7,054 nt of DNA, from NCBI GenBank assembly GCA_015523685.1, contig WAJW01000015.1, positions 1-7,054 on the forward strand, given 5' to 3'. Both the position numbers and the translations under genes were made by a program. The notes beneath the pieces were generated by a model. That model was not told the DNA's origin. It saw nothing but the letters and a program-made list of their open reading frames with translations, and did no database searches. This stretch comes from Archaeoglobaceae archaeon (lineage in GTDB: Archaea > Halobacteriota > Archaeoglobi > Archaeoglobales > JdFR-42). Below are positions 1 to 5,798 of the stretch, in pieces; positions within the stretch are counted from its first letter, which is position 1, and every line of letters starts with the position of its first letter.

Positions 1-24
1 CTTAAATATTTTATATTATTGATG

Positions 25-109
25 CGCCGGGGGTGGGATTTGAACCCACGCGTTCCTCGCGGAACAACAGGTCTCGAGCCTGCCGCAGTGGCCGCTCTGC
101 AACCCCGGC
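25..109 (-). tRNA. tRNA-Ser, anticodon CGA (decodes UCG)
   Basis: Read on the minus strand, the gene folds into a class II tRNA. The 7-bp acceptor stem is GCCGGGG (109-103) with CCCCGGC (32-26). The anticodon stem GCAGG/CCTGT encloses the loop CTCGAGA at 78-72, which puts the anticodon CGA at 76-74 directly after U33. A long variable arm (TGTTCC-GCGA-GGAACG) marks a Ser/Leu-type tRNA, and a perfect T stem GTGGG/CCCAC surrounds TTCAAAT. The base after the acceptor stem is G (25), the usual serine discriminator. The next bases are not CCA, so CCA must be added after transcription, as is common in archaea. Leucine was considered because GAG lies in the loop, but only CGA is in register with U33. 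No intron is visible. Confidence 0.96.
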
Positions 110-132
110 ATTTAGTCTGATGTGTAAACAAA

Positions 133-140
133 GTTATAAG
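133..140 (-). promoter_or_regulatory. Candidate TATA box for tRNA-Ser
   Basis: On the minus strand this reads CTTATAAC. Its centre lies about 27 bases upstream of the first tRNA base (109), the expected archaeal TATA-to-start distance. A second AT-rich stretch (minus TTTTAA, 154-149) lies further off and fits the spacing less well. The assignment rests on sequence and spacing alone. Confidence 0.5.
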
Positions 141-346
141 CCTATCGATTAAAATCTTTGATTGTGGGGGTTTAAAGTATTTCAGTCTCACTCATGCCCG
201 GGTGAGGATTTCAGGAGCGGATATCAACCTATTCAGGACTGTTCGGCAGGAAATCATGAATTGTAGCCCTTGTTGTGGGATCTCAGTAAACAGTTGATAG
301 GATGGTCATAACAGAAAAAGGTCCATACCGGTGCAAGTCTACCGAA

Positions 347-381
347 ATTTACATTTATATAATTGTTTATTTACATTTATA
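347..381 (+). repeat. Perfect 13-base direct repeat, 22-base period
   Basis: ATTTACATTTATA occurs at 347-359 and again at 369-381. The copies are 22 bases apart start to start, about two turns of B-DNA, so both face the same side of the helix. They coincide with the operon's TATA-like boxes. This fits paired operator half-sites or duplicated core promoters. A chance duplication within AT-rich DNA is possible, although the match is exact over 13 bases. Confidence 0.7.
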
Positions 382-384
382 ATC
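347..384 (+). promoter_or_regulatory. AT-rich promoter of the corrinoid operon, two TATA-like boxes
   Basis: Two TATA-like elements occur here: TTTATATAA at 354-362 and TTTATAATC at 376-384. Each lies inside one copy of the perfect repeat ATTTACATTTATA. Transcription from the second would begin near 405, giving a leader of roughly 35 bases before the ATG at 442. Transcription from the first would begin near 384. They could be tandem promoters, or one promoter with an overlapping regulator site. No other promoter-like region lies between the operon genes. Confidence 0.55.
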
Positions 385-402
385 ATCCAGGAGGTTCGAA
401 AA

Positions 403-420
403 GATTAAATAACCTTAATC
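403..420. promoter_or_regulatory. Inverted repeat GATTAA-N6-TTAATC near the predicted transcript start
   Basis: There is a perfect 6-base palindrome with a 6-base spacer (GATTAA at 403-408, TTAATC at 415-420). It sits where transcription from the second TATA-like box should start and 21 bases before the ATG at 442. Its size and symmetry suit a dimeric helix-turn-helix repressor site. In RNA it would form only a weak AU-rich hairpin, so a DNA-level role is likelier if it is functional. Confidence 0.4.
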
Positions 421-429
421 TGAAGCGAA

Positions 430-435
430 GAGGGG
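430..435 (+). promoter_or_regulatory. Ribosome binding site favouring the ATG at 442
   Basis: GAGGGG ends 6 bases before the ATG at 442, a normal Shine-Dalgarno distance. It abuts the in-frame ATG at 436 directly. The downstream ATG is therefore the better start, which removes two residues from the longest frame. Confidence 0.6.
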
Positions 436-441
436 ATGAAC

Positions 442-1473
442 ATGGAGGAACTAACTTCAAAAGAGAGGATAAAGAAGATTTTTGCAGGCGAAAAGCCTGA
501 CAGACTGGCCTGTTTCAGCGGTATGGGCAACGTTACGGTGGAAGGGCTGAGCAGGTATGACTATGCTTTCTATGAAATACATCTTGACCCTGAAAAGATG
601 GCGAATGCGGCATGCACATCCTACGAGCTGTACGGATTTGAATGTGCGGTTGCACCCTTTGATCTGGGTGTCGAGGCTGAGGTTCTGGGAGCAGAAATGA
701 ACTTTTATACACACAAGGGGAAGAAAGACATAGTATACCCAACTGTAAAGAAAAAATCGGTTGAAAAACCGGAGGATATCAGAATACCTGAGAAAATTGA
801 GGAGTCGGGAAGGGTGCCTGTGGTGCTGAAGGCCATCGAACTGATGAAAGAGAAGGTTGGTGATGAAGTTCCAGTTGCAACGTACATTCTCGGGCCCTAT
901 ACTCTTGCAGGACAGGTCATGGATCTGGAATATCTGCTGAAATCATCTTTCAAAAAACCCGATATGGTGGGGGAAATTCTCAGCACATTTGTGGATTTTC
1001 TGTCTGAGCTTGGAAAGATATACAGCTCTGCGGGGATCGACTATCTGACGGTCAGGGAGATGGGTGCACCGACAGATGTTCTCAGCCCGCGGATGTTCAG
1101 AAACCTGATACAGCCGTACCTGAAGGAACTTTTTTCGAAATTGCCGGAGCCAAATGTCCTTCACATATGTGGGGACACAAATGCAATAGTGGAGCTTATG
1201 TGGGAGTGTGGAGCGAATGCAATAAGTGTTGAGCAGAAAAATGATGTCGCAAAAACAAGAGAAAAACTCGGGGATGAAGCTCTCATCTTTGGTAATATAG
1301 ATCCATTTGGCACTCTTGTGCAGGGAACCCCGGATGATATAAGGCAGGCCGTTAAAAATGCGATTGAAGGAGGAGTTAACAGTGTCTGGCCGGGATGTGA
1401 TATATGGCCTGCAGTTCCAGCCGAAAACATGAAGGCACTGGTTAACTCGGTAAGAGAACTGGGTAAACTCTAA
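442..1473 (+). CDS. UroD/MtaA-superfamily zinc-dependent corrinoid methyltransferase (MtoB-like by context)
   Basis: This 343-residue protein belongs to the uroporphyrinogen decarboxylase-like TIM-barrel superfamily (COG0407), in the branch of cobamide-dependent methyltransferases. Family landmarks include GPYTLAGQ, FGNIDPFGTL and a C-terminal WPGCD segment. The zinc ligands of MtaA/MtbA enzymes are present as H241-x-C243 and C319, numbered from the ATG at 442. Heme-pathway UroD lacks this site, so a role in tetrapyrrole decarboxylation is unlikely. It is the first gene of an operon with a corrinoid protein 15 bases downstream, an activator and an MtrH homologue. By analogy with MtvB/VdmB and archaeal MtoB, it may demethylate a methoxylated substrate onto the corrinoid. 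The alternative is an MtaA-type transfer between corrinoid and a thiol such as coenzyme M, which the zinc site would also suit. Family membership is secure; direction and substrate are inferred. An in-frame ATG at 436 is a less likely start. Confidence 0.88.
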   Translation: MEELTSKERIKKIFAGEKPDRLACFSGMGNVTVEGLSRYDYAFYEIHLDPEKMANAACTSYELYGFECAVAPFDLGVEAEVLGAEMNFYTHKGKKDIVYPTVKKKSVEKPEDIRIPEKIEESGRVPVVLKAIELMKEKVGDEVPVATYILGPYTLAGQVMDLEYLLKSSFKKPDMVGEILSTFVDFLSELGKIYSSAGIDYLTVREMGAPTDVLSPRMFRNLIQPYLKELFSKLPEPNVLHICGDTNAIVELMWECGANAISVEQKNDVAKTREKLGDEALIFGNIDPFGTLVQGTPDDIRQAVKNAIEGGVNSVWPGCDIWPAVPAENMKALVNSVRELGKL

Positions 1474-1475
1474 AA

Positions 1476-1483
1476 GGGGGTGG
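1476..1483 (+). promoter_or_regulatory. Ribosome binding site setting the corrinoid protein start at 1489
   Basis: GGGGGTGG closely matches the archaeal anti-Shine-Dalgarno complement and ends 5 bases before the ATG at 1489. An in-frame GTG at 1480 lies inside this site, so it is very unlikely to be the start even though it gives a longer frame. Confidence 0.75.
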
Positions 1484-1488
1484 AATTC

Positions 1489-2172
1489 ATGGTATCTGAA
1501 GAAAAAAGGAAAGAAATCCTTGAAAGATTGAAGAAAGGAGTGATCGAGTTTGATGAGGACATGGTTAAGGAGGCTGCCAATGAGGCTCTCGAGGTGGGAA
1601 TGGACGCCCTCGACGCCATCATGAACGGGCTTGTTTCAGGGATGGAAGAAGTTGGAAACCTTTACGAGAAAGGTGAATACTTCGTACCGGAATTGCTCAT
1701 GAGTGCCGACGCCTTATATGCGGGGCTTGATATTCTCAAACCCCATGTCAAGGCAGAGGATATAAAGGTTTCAGGGCAGGTTGTCCTTGGAGTTGTTGAG
1801 GGAGATGTCCACGATATAGGCAAGAATCTCGTGAAGATGATGTTTGAGGTTGCCGGATTCGAGGTGGTTGATCTCGGGAAGGATGTACCTCTCGAAAAGT
1901 TTGTGGAGGAATCGCTGAATACAAAGGCGGATATAGTTGCCCTTTCCGCCATGATGACTTCCACAATGCTCGGTATGCCCAAGGTTATTGAGATGATAAG
2001 GGAGAAAAATCCCAATGCAAAAATTCTGATCGGTGGAGCCCCCGTTTCAAAGGATGCAGCGGAGAAATGGGGTGCAGACGGATGGGCTCCCGATGCAACT
2101 AACGCCGTAAGAGAGGCGATAAATCTCGTTAAGGGATTGAAGAGGGAAATAATGGGGGATAAATCCGAGTAA
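1489..2172 (+). CDS. Corrinoid (B12-binding) methyl-carrier protein, MtoC/MtaC-like
   Basis: This 227-residue cytoplasmic protein carries a cobamide that shuttles a methyl group between two methyltransferases. It has the standard two parts. A helical cap domain (about residues 5-90) includes EKGEYFVPELLMSADA, typical of the family. A Rossmann-like B12-binding domain (about 92-218) follows. The base-off/His-on signature DxHxxG is complete as D106-V-H108-D-I-G111, with H108 the expected lower ligand to cobalt. The other two corrinoid-site elements are also present: Ser153 in ALSAMM and the Gly pair 182-183 in IGGAP. Length is normal for MtaC, MtbC and MtvC relatives. The gene lies 15 bases after the methyltransferase gene and 21 bases before the activator gene, so its partners are evidently encoded beside it. 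The paralogues are too alike for the sequence to tell which methyl donor it serves. Confidence 0.95.
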   Translation: MVSEEKRKEILERLKKGVIEFDEDMVKEAANEALEVGMDALDAIMNGLVSGMEEVGNLYEKGEYFVPELLMSADALYAGLDILKPHVKAEDIKVSGQVVLGVVEGDVHDIGKNLVKMMFEVAGFEVVDLGKDVPLEKFVEESLNTKADIVALSAMMTSTMLGMPKVIEMIREKNPNAKILIGGAPVSKDAAEKWGADGWAPDATNAVREAINLVKGLKREIMGDKSE

Positions 2173-2193
2173 TCCCTCCGGGAGTGAGGTCTG

Positions 2194-4122
2194 ATGGCCA
2201 GTTCAGCTACCGATAGAGGAGAAAAGAGGCACAGGATAATCTTCCAGCCCGAAGGGAAAAGGGGTGAGTTTCCACCTGGAACAACCATTCTTGATGCTGC
2301 AAGAGATGTCGGGGTGGATATAGAGTCCATATGCGGGGGAAAACTCACCTGTGGAAAATGCCAGGTGATAATAGAGCAGGGAATGGAGAACCTCTCCCCG
2401 GTCACGGAGGATGAGCAGAGGCTTCTTGATAAGAAAAAAGCGGGGAAAAATTACAGGCTCGCATGTGTCACGCAGTTCTTCGGAGATGTTGTTGTATACG
2501 TTCCGGAAGAGAGCAGAGGAGGAGAGCAGATAATTCTGAAGGAGGGTGTTGAGCTATCGGTATCGATAGACCCAGCTGTTAAAAAATACTACCTTGAGTT
2601 ATCCAGACCTCATCTCAAGGATGATCTTGGTGATCTTGAGAGAATCCTGAAGGCCCTCAAGGAGGACTACGGGATTGAAGGGGTTGATATTGATTTCGAA
2701 GTTCTGAGGAAAATGCCCGATGTTCTGAGAAACTCTGACTGGAAAGTGACCGTCTCAATCTGGAATGATCGCGAGATTATAGATGTTGAGCCGGGATATA
2801 AGGTTGAAGAGAGTTATGGTCTTGCCGTGGATATAGGTACGACAACCGTTGTGGGGTATCTAACTGATCTAAGAACCGGAGAGATCATTGCGGTTGATTC
2901 AATGATGAATCCCCAGGTGACTTACGGCGAAGATGTGATGTCGAGAATAACGTTTGCAATGCAGAATCCGGATGGGCTTGAAAAGCTAAGCAGTAAGATA
3001 ATCGATGGCCTCAACAAAATTCTTCAGAATACATGTGATCAGGCGGGGATAAAGACAGACCAGGTAAGTGATATGACCATAGTGGGAAATACGGGAATGC
3101 ACCACATCTTCCTGAAAATAAATCCAGAGCATATTGCCATGGCTCCTTATGTTCCTGCCCTCCACAGATCACATGATGTGAAGGCAAGGGATCTTGGATT
3201 GAACATAACTGAAGGTGGATACGTTCACGTTCTCCCGATAGAAGCAGGATGGGTCGGTGCGGATAACGTGGCGGTTTTGATTTCAACCGAGCCATACCTT
3301 CAGGAAGAGATGTGGCTTGTTATTGACATAGGAACCAATGGAGAGATAGTTCTCGGTAACAAAGATAGGCTGATGTCCTGTTCTGCGGCTGCGGGCCCTG
3401 CTCTTGAAGGTGCGCACATCAAGTACGGAATGAGAGCTGCAACCGGAGCAATTGAAAGAATCAGAATTGATAGCGAAACCCTCGAACCCGAATATAAAAC
3501 CATAGGTGATGCACCACCCAGAGGGATCTGTGGTTCAGGAATTATTGATGCTGCTGCAGAACTTTACAGAACGGGAATTGTTAGCAAAAACGGGAGGTTC
3601 AATCTTGATCTCGATACCCCCAGGGTTAGAGAGGTGGATGGTACTCCTGAATACGTCATAGCCTGGGCTGATGAGACATCAATCGGTCACGACATTGTTA
3701 TGACCCAGAAAGATATCCGTGAAATACAGCTCGCAAAAGGGGCCATGTCAGCGGGATCTCAGATACTCATGAAGGAGATGGGGCTGGAAAAAGTGGACAG
3801 GGTTATAGTTGCGGGAGCATTCGGGAACTACATTGACAAGGTCTCTGCACTGACGATAGGACTTGTCCCTGATGTGCCTCTTAATAGGATAGAGTCTGTT
3901 GGGAACGCAGCAGGTGTAGGGGCGAGAATTGCCTTGATCAGCAGGGAAAAACGAAATGAAGCAAATGAGATAGCAAGGCGGGTTGAACACATCAAGCTGG
4001 CAGTTCATCCTGATTTTGAGAAAGAATTCACAAAGGCCATGTTTTTCCCCCACATGGAGCGGAAAAGGTATCCGCATCACGAGGAGATTCTTAAATTGAG
4101 GGAAAAGGGAGTGGAGGAATGA
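2194..4122 (+). CDS. RACo-type ATP-dependent reductive activator of corrinoid protein (MtoD-like), ferredoxin + DUF4445
   Basis: This 642-residue protein restores active Co(I) when the carrier corrinoid has drifted to inactive Co(II), using a low-potential electron and ATP. The N-terminus is a plant-type [2Fe-2S] domain with ligands C47-x5-C53-x2-C56 and C91. A linker (about 100-200) follows, then an ASKHA-fold activator. Two phosphate-binding loops of that fold are visible: DIGTTT at 213-218 and DIGTNGE at 378-384. GAFGNYID and the C-terminal region agree with DUF4445. Length and domain order match RACo of Carboxydothermus and the activating enzymes of acetogen O-demethylases. The methanogen activator RamA instead has a C-terminal region with two [4Fe-4S] clusters, which is absent here. 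The ATG at 2194 follows GGAGTGAGGT at 2181-2190. The stop overlaps the next start, implying coupled translation. The bacterial architecture suggests ancient transfer (inference). Confidence 0.93.
   Translation: MASSATDRGEKRHRIIFQPEGKRGEFPPGTTILDAARDVGVDIESICGGKLTCGKCQVIIEQGMENLSPVTEDEQRLLDKKKAGKNYRLACVTQFFGDVVVYVPEESRGGEQIILKEGVELSVSIDPAVKKYYLELSRPHLKDDLGDLERILKALKEDYGIEGVDIDFEVLRKMPDVLRNSDWKVTVSIWNDREIIDVEPGYKVEESYGLAVDIGTTTVVGYLTDLRTGEIIAVDSMMNPQVTYGEDVMSRITFAMQNPDGLEKLSSKIIDGLNKILQNTCDQAGIKTDQVSDMTIVGNTGMHHIFLKINPEHIAMAPYVPALHRSHDVKARDLGLNITEGGYVHVLPIEAGWVGADNVAVLISTEPYLQEEMWLVIDIGTNGEIVLGNKDRLMSCSAAAGPALEGAHIKYGMRAATGAIERIRIDSETLEPEYKTIGDAPPRGICGSGIIDAAAELYRTGIVSKNGRFNLDLDTPRVREVDGTPEYVIAWADETSIGHDIVMTQKDIREIQLAKGAMSAGSQILMKEMGLEKVDRVIVAGAFGNYIDKVSALTIGLVPDVPLNRIESVGNAAGVGARIALISREKRNEANEIARRVEHIKLAVHPDFEKEFTKAMFFPHMERKRYPHHEEILKLREKGVEE
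4113..4117 (+). promoter_or_regulatory. Ribosome binding site inside the activator gene, favouring the ATG at 4122
   Basis: GGAGG lies within the last codons of the activator gene. It is 4 bases before the ATG at 4122 but only 1 base before the ATG at 4119. MtrH proteins usually begin MF-(K/R), which also favours the second ATG. Both choices overlap the preceding TGA. Confidence 0.6.
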
Positions 4123-5063
4123 TGTTCAAACTTGAAAAACCGCAAAAGATCGTTGATATATCGGGTGTGAAGATAGGTGGCAGTGGAGAAAATCCGGTTG
4201 TTCTCGTGGGAACGATGTTCTACACCGGTCATAAAATTGTTGAAAAAAGGAAAGAAGGGAGGTTTGACAGGAAAAGGGCAGAGGAACTTATCAACATGCA
4301 GGAGAGCCTGAGTGATGAGACCGGTCTACCATCTATGCTTGATATAGTGGCCCTTTCAGGAAATGAGTTCAGAAATTACATTGATTTCATCGCTGAAGTG
4401 ACTGATATGCCGTTCATGATCGATGCCTGGAAGATCCCACCGAAAATTGAGGCTGCGAGGTATGTGAAGGAGGTGGGGCTGGAGGATAGAGTTGTGTATA
4501 ACTCACTGTCCCCATGGAGCGAGGATCTGGAGAGGGAGATTTCGGAGCTCAAGGAGATAGGGTTGAAACACGGGCTTACTGTGGCGTTTAACATGAATGA
4601 TCCAACGGTGGAAGGGCGGATAAAACTCCTGAACGAACTCCTCCTGCCATCACTCGAGAAAGCGGGATTTGAAAATATACTGATAGACACATCAGTGCTC
4701 AATACTCCAGCAATTGCTCTTTCAATTCTCGCATGCAGGAAGATCAAGGAGGAATTCGGATATCCGGTGGGATGTGCACCTTCCAATGGCACTGATATGT
4801 GGAAGTATCCCAGAGATCAGTGGGGTAAGATCGGATTTGCAGCTGTTGACAGTTCTGCCCATGCGATTACCGCACTGCTCTGGAATGACTTCATCCTCTA
4901 CGGGGCTATAGAAAATGCAAAATGGATATTTCCTGCTGTCGCAACAGCGAATTCAATCCTCGCAACATTCCTGTATGAGGAAACAGGAATGCTTCCCGAG
5001 AAACCACATCCACTTCCAGAGCTATTTTCCGAATTCTATGAACAGCTGAAAGGCCAGAAATAG
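4122..5063 (+). CDS. MtrH-like methyltransferase: methyl-corrinoid to tetrahydromethanopterin (MtoA-like)
   Basis: This 313-residue soluble TIM-barrel protein is homologous to MtrH, the subunit of the methanogen N5-methyl-H4MPT:coenzyme M methyltransferase that exchanges methyl between the pterin and a corrinoid. Family landmarks run in order. The N-terminus is MFKLEKPQ and then VDISGVKIGG. These are followed by VLVGTMFYTGHKIV, SDETGLP, AEVTDMPFMID, YNSLSPW, AFNMNDPTVEG and GCAPSNGTD (C218 within it). Length fits MtrH (about 310-320). No other Mtr subunit (A-G) is present and no membrane segment is seen. Stand-alone MtrH proteins beside corrinoid genes act as the second methyltransferase (MT II), passing a corrinoid-bound methyl to the pterin. 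Last gene of the operon, it overlaps the activator stop as TGATG. In the archaeal O-demethylation scheme this role is named MtoA. The family is certain; the direction of transfer is inferred from context. Confidence 0.92.
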   Translation: MFKLEKPQKIVDISGVKIGGSGENPVVLVGTMFYTGHKIVEKRKEGRFDRKRAEELINMQESLSDETGLPSMLDIVALSGNEFRNYIDFIAEVTDMPFMIDAWKIPPKIEAARYVKEVGLEDRVVYNSLSPWSEDLEREISELKEIGLKHGLTVAFNMNDPTVEGRIKLLNELLLPSLEKAGFENILIDTSVLNTPAIALSILACRKIKEEFGYPVGCAPSNGTDMWKYPRDQWGKIGFAAVDSSAHAITALLWNDFILYGAIENAKWIFPAVATANSILATFLYEETGMLPEKPHPLPELFSEFYEQLKGQK

Positions 5064-5080
5064 ACTTTATATTTTATTCA
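5064..5080. terminator. Candidate T-rich terminator between convergent genes
   Basis: Right after the operon stop, the plus strand reads CTTTATATTTTATT, the kind of T-rich tract that ends archaeal transcripts. Only 3 bases separate the two convergent stop codons, so the tract lies within the last codons of the minus-strand gene. There is no strong hairpin. For the minus-strand transcript, the T-rich exit would lie inside the end of the operon. Confidence 0.3.
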
Positions 5081-5762
5081 TAACCTCCCTGTATTTTTCA
5101 ATTCTTCTTAAATTTCCTTCATACTGTATGAGCCATGTCATCCAGCAGAGTTCAACCGCTCTGTAGCCCGTTTCCCTTGCGATCTTTTCCACCAACTCGA
5201 TGAATTCTATATCTGATGATGGATTTTCAATGCCAGCTTTATCAAATATCCCTGAAAACACATCCCTTACAATCCTGTCGGGCATTACTGTATCCACACC
5301 CCCCATCATCCTGAGATACTGGTAGGTGTTTATTCCAACACCTCTGATAGAGCCAATGATGTCCCTCTCCCAGTTAACGAGAGAACTCTCTTCCGCCCAT
5401 CTTATGAAAACCTCTCTGTCACTCTCACCCTCCTTTTTAATCTCCGTCAGCCTCTTTGAGATCTCTCGTGCCACATCCCAGCTTCTCCTGTTTTTCCACA
5501 CCTTCCTGAGTTCATCCATGCTGTATGTGGCCAGATCTCTCAAACCTGAGATCTTTTTTGTTGCGACAAATCTCTTCCTGAACTCAAGAACTGCAGGAAC
5601 AACGACAGTAAAGTAATTAACACCTATGGACATGAAAGATGCATCGACAATCATCAACACAACATTTCCGTCATATCTTTCCGCTTTCAGGCATCGATCA
5701 CAGTAGCTCTTTATTTCAGGTATACTGGCCATATATTCCTTTAGAATAGTTTTAAGATCCAT
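5067..5762 (-). CDS. HhH-GPD (endonuclease III superfamily)-like protein without Fe-S cluster or catalytic lysine
   Basis: This 231-residue protein is probably a DNA-glycosylase-fold protein; its activity is unknown. The segment IGSIRGVGINTYQYL (137-150, hairpin G141-V-G143) resembles the helix-hairpin-helix of endonuclease III. D162 in VMPDRIVRDV sits where the catalytic Asp is expected, 17 residues past the lysine position. That position is N145 instead of Lys, which would rule out the usual AP-lyase chemistry. The C-terminal four-cysteine [4Fe-4S] loop is absent: the cysteines seen are C21 and C24 near the N-terminus and one in ELCWMTWLIQ. It could be a monofunctional glycosylase or a non-catalytic DNA-binding relative. 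The mRNA seems leaderless: a TATA-like box lies about 26 bases upstream of the ATG at 5762 and no ribosome binding site is seen. It converges on the corrinoid operon with a 3-base gap and has no evident functional tie to it. Confidence 0.72.
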   Translation of the reverse strand: MDLKTILKEYMASIPEIKSYCDRCLKAERYDGNVVLMIVDASFMSIGVNYFTVVVPAVLEFRKRFVATKKISGLRDLATYSMDELRKVWKNRRSWDVAREISKRLTEIKKEGESDREVFIRWAEESSLVNWERDIIGSIRGVGINTYQYLRMMGGVDTVMPDRIVRDVFSGIFDKAGIENPSSDIEFIELVEKIARETGYRAVELCWMTWLIQYEGNLRRIEKYREVMNKI

Positions 5763-5783
5763 CTGGATCAGATTAGTTGGAGA

Positions 5784-5792
5784 TAAGATAAA
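5784..5792 (-). promoter_or_regulatory. TATA-like box for the HhH-GPD-like gene, leaderless transcript
   Basis: On the minus strand this reads TTTATCTTA, centred about 26 bases before the ATG at 5762, so transcription should start at or next to the start codon. It lies in the 36-base gap after the S8e stop, which suggests that the gene has its own promoter even though it could also be read from S8e. Confidence 0.45.
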
Positions 5793-5798
5793 TCCATT

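Larger units (their letters stand above)
110..435. other. Intergenic region between divergent tRNA-Ser and corrinoid operon; no secure gene
   Basis: The ends hold the tRNA promoter and the operon promoter. The middle (about 160-345) is less AT-rich than those ends. It contains a plus-strand frame open from 121 to the TGA at 295-297, about 58 codons, with an ATG only at 256. Its last residues include MNCSPCCG, a Cys-rich tail. No ribosome binding site precedes it and I do not recognise the translation. It could be the worn 3' end of an old gene or mobile element, or chance. A small hairpin (CTCAT/GTGAG around GCCCGG, 191-206) and another (CGGT/ACCG, 329-344) are visible. Neither is followed by a T tract or matches an RNA family that I can name with confidence. 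Confidence 0.45.

Noticed and set aside
1..24. Integrated element attachment site at the 3' end of the tRNA
   Set aside because: Only 24 bases flank that end of the gene. No second copy of the tRNA 3' sequence or integrase gene is in the window.
311..345. Cobalamin riboswitch remnant (CCGGTGCAAGTC followed by ACCG)
   Set aside because: This resembles the start of the cobalamin aptamer core, but the rest of the conserved core and the B12 box are not found downstream. The likely TATA boxes lie after it, so it would not be in the operon transcript. Such riboswitches are also rare in archaea.
442..1473. Heme-biosynthesis uroporphyrinogen decarboxylase
   Set aside because: The protein has the HxC...C zinc ligands of cobamide methyltransferases and sits with corrinoid partners. 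No heme or siroheme gene is nearby.
1662..2405. Long minus-strand open frame of 247 codons
   Set aside because: It lies entirely opposite the end of the corrinoid protein gene and the start of the activator gene. Both of these have intact family motifs, whereas the antisense translation has none. Its length follows from codon bias on the coding strand.
442..5063. Methylamine methyltransferase cluster using in-frame amber (pyrrolysine)
   Set aside because: No MtmB, MtbB or MttB-like gene is present, and the genes end cleanly at TAA, TGA or TAG without an interrupted frame.
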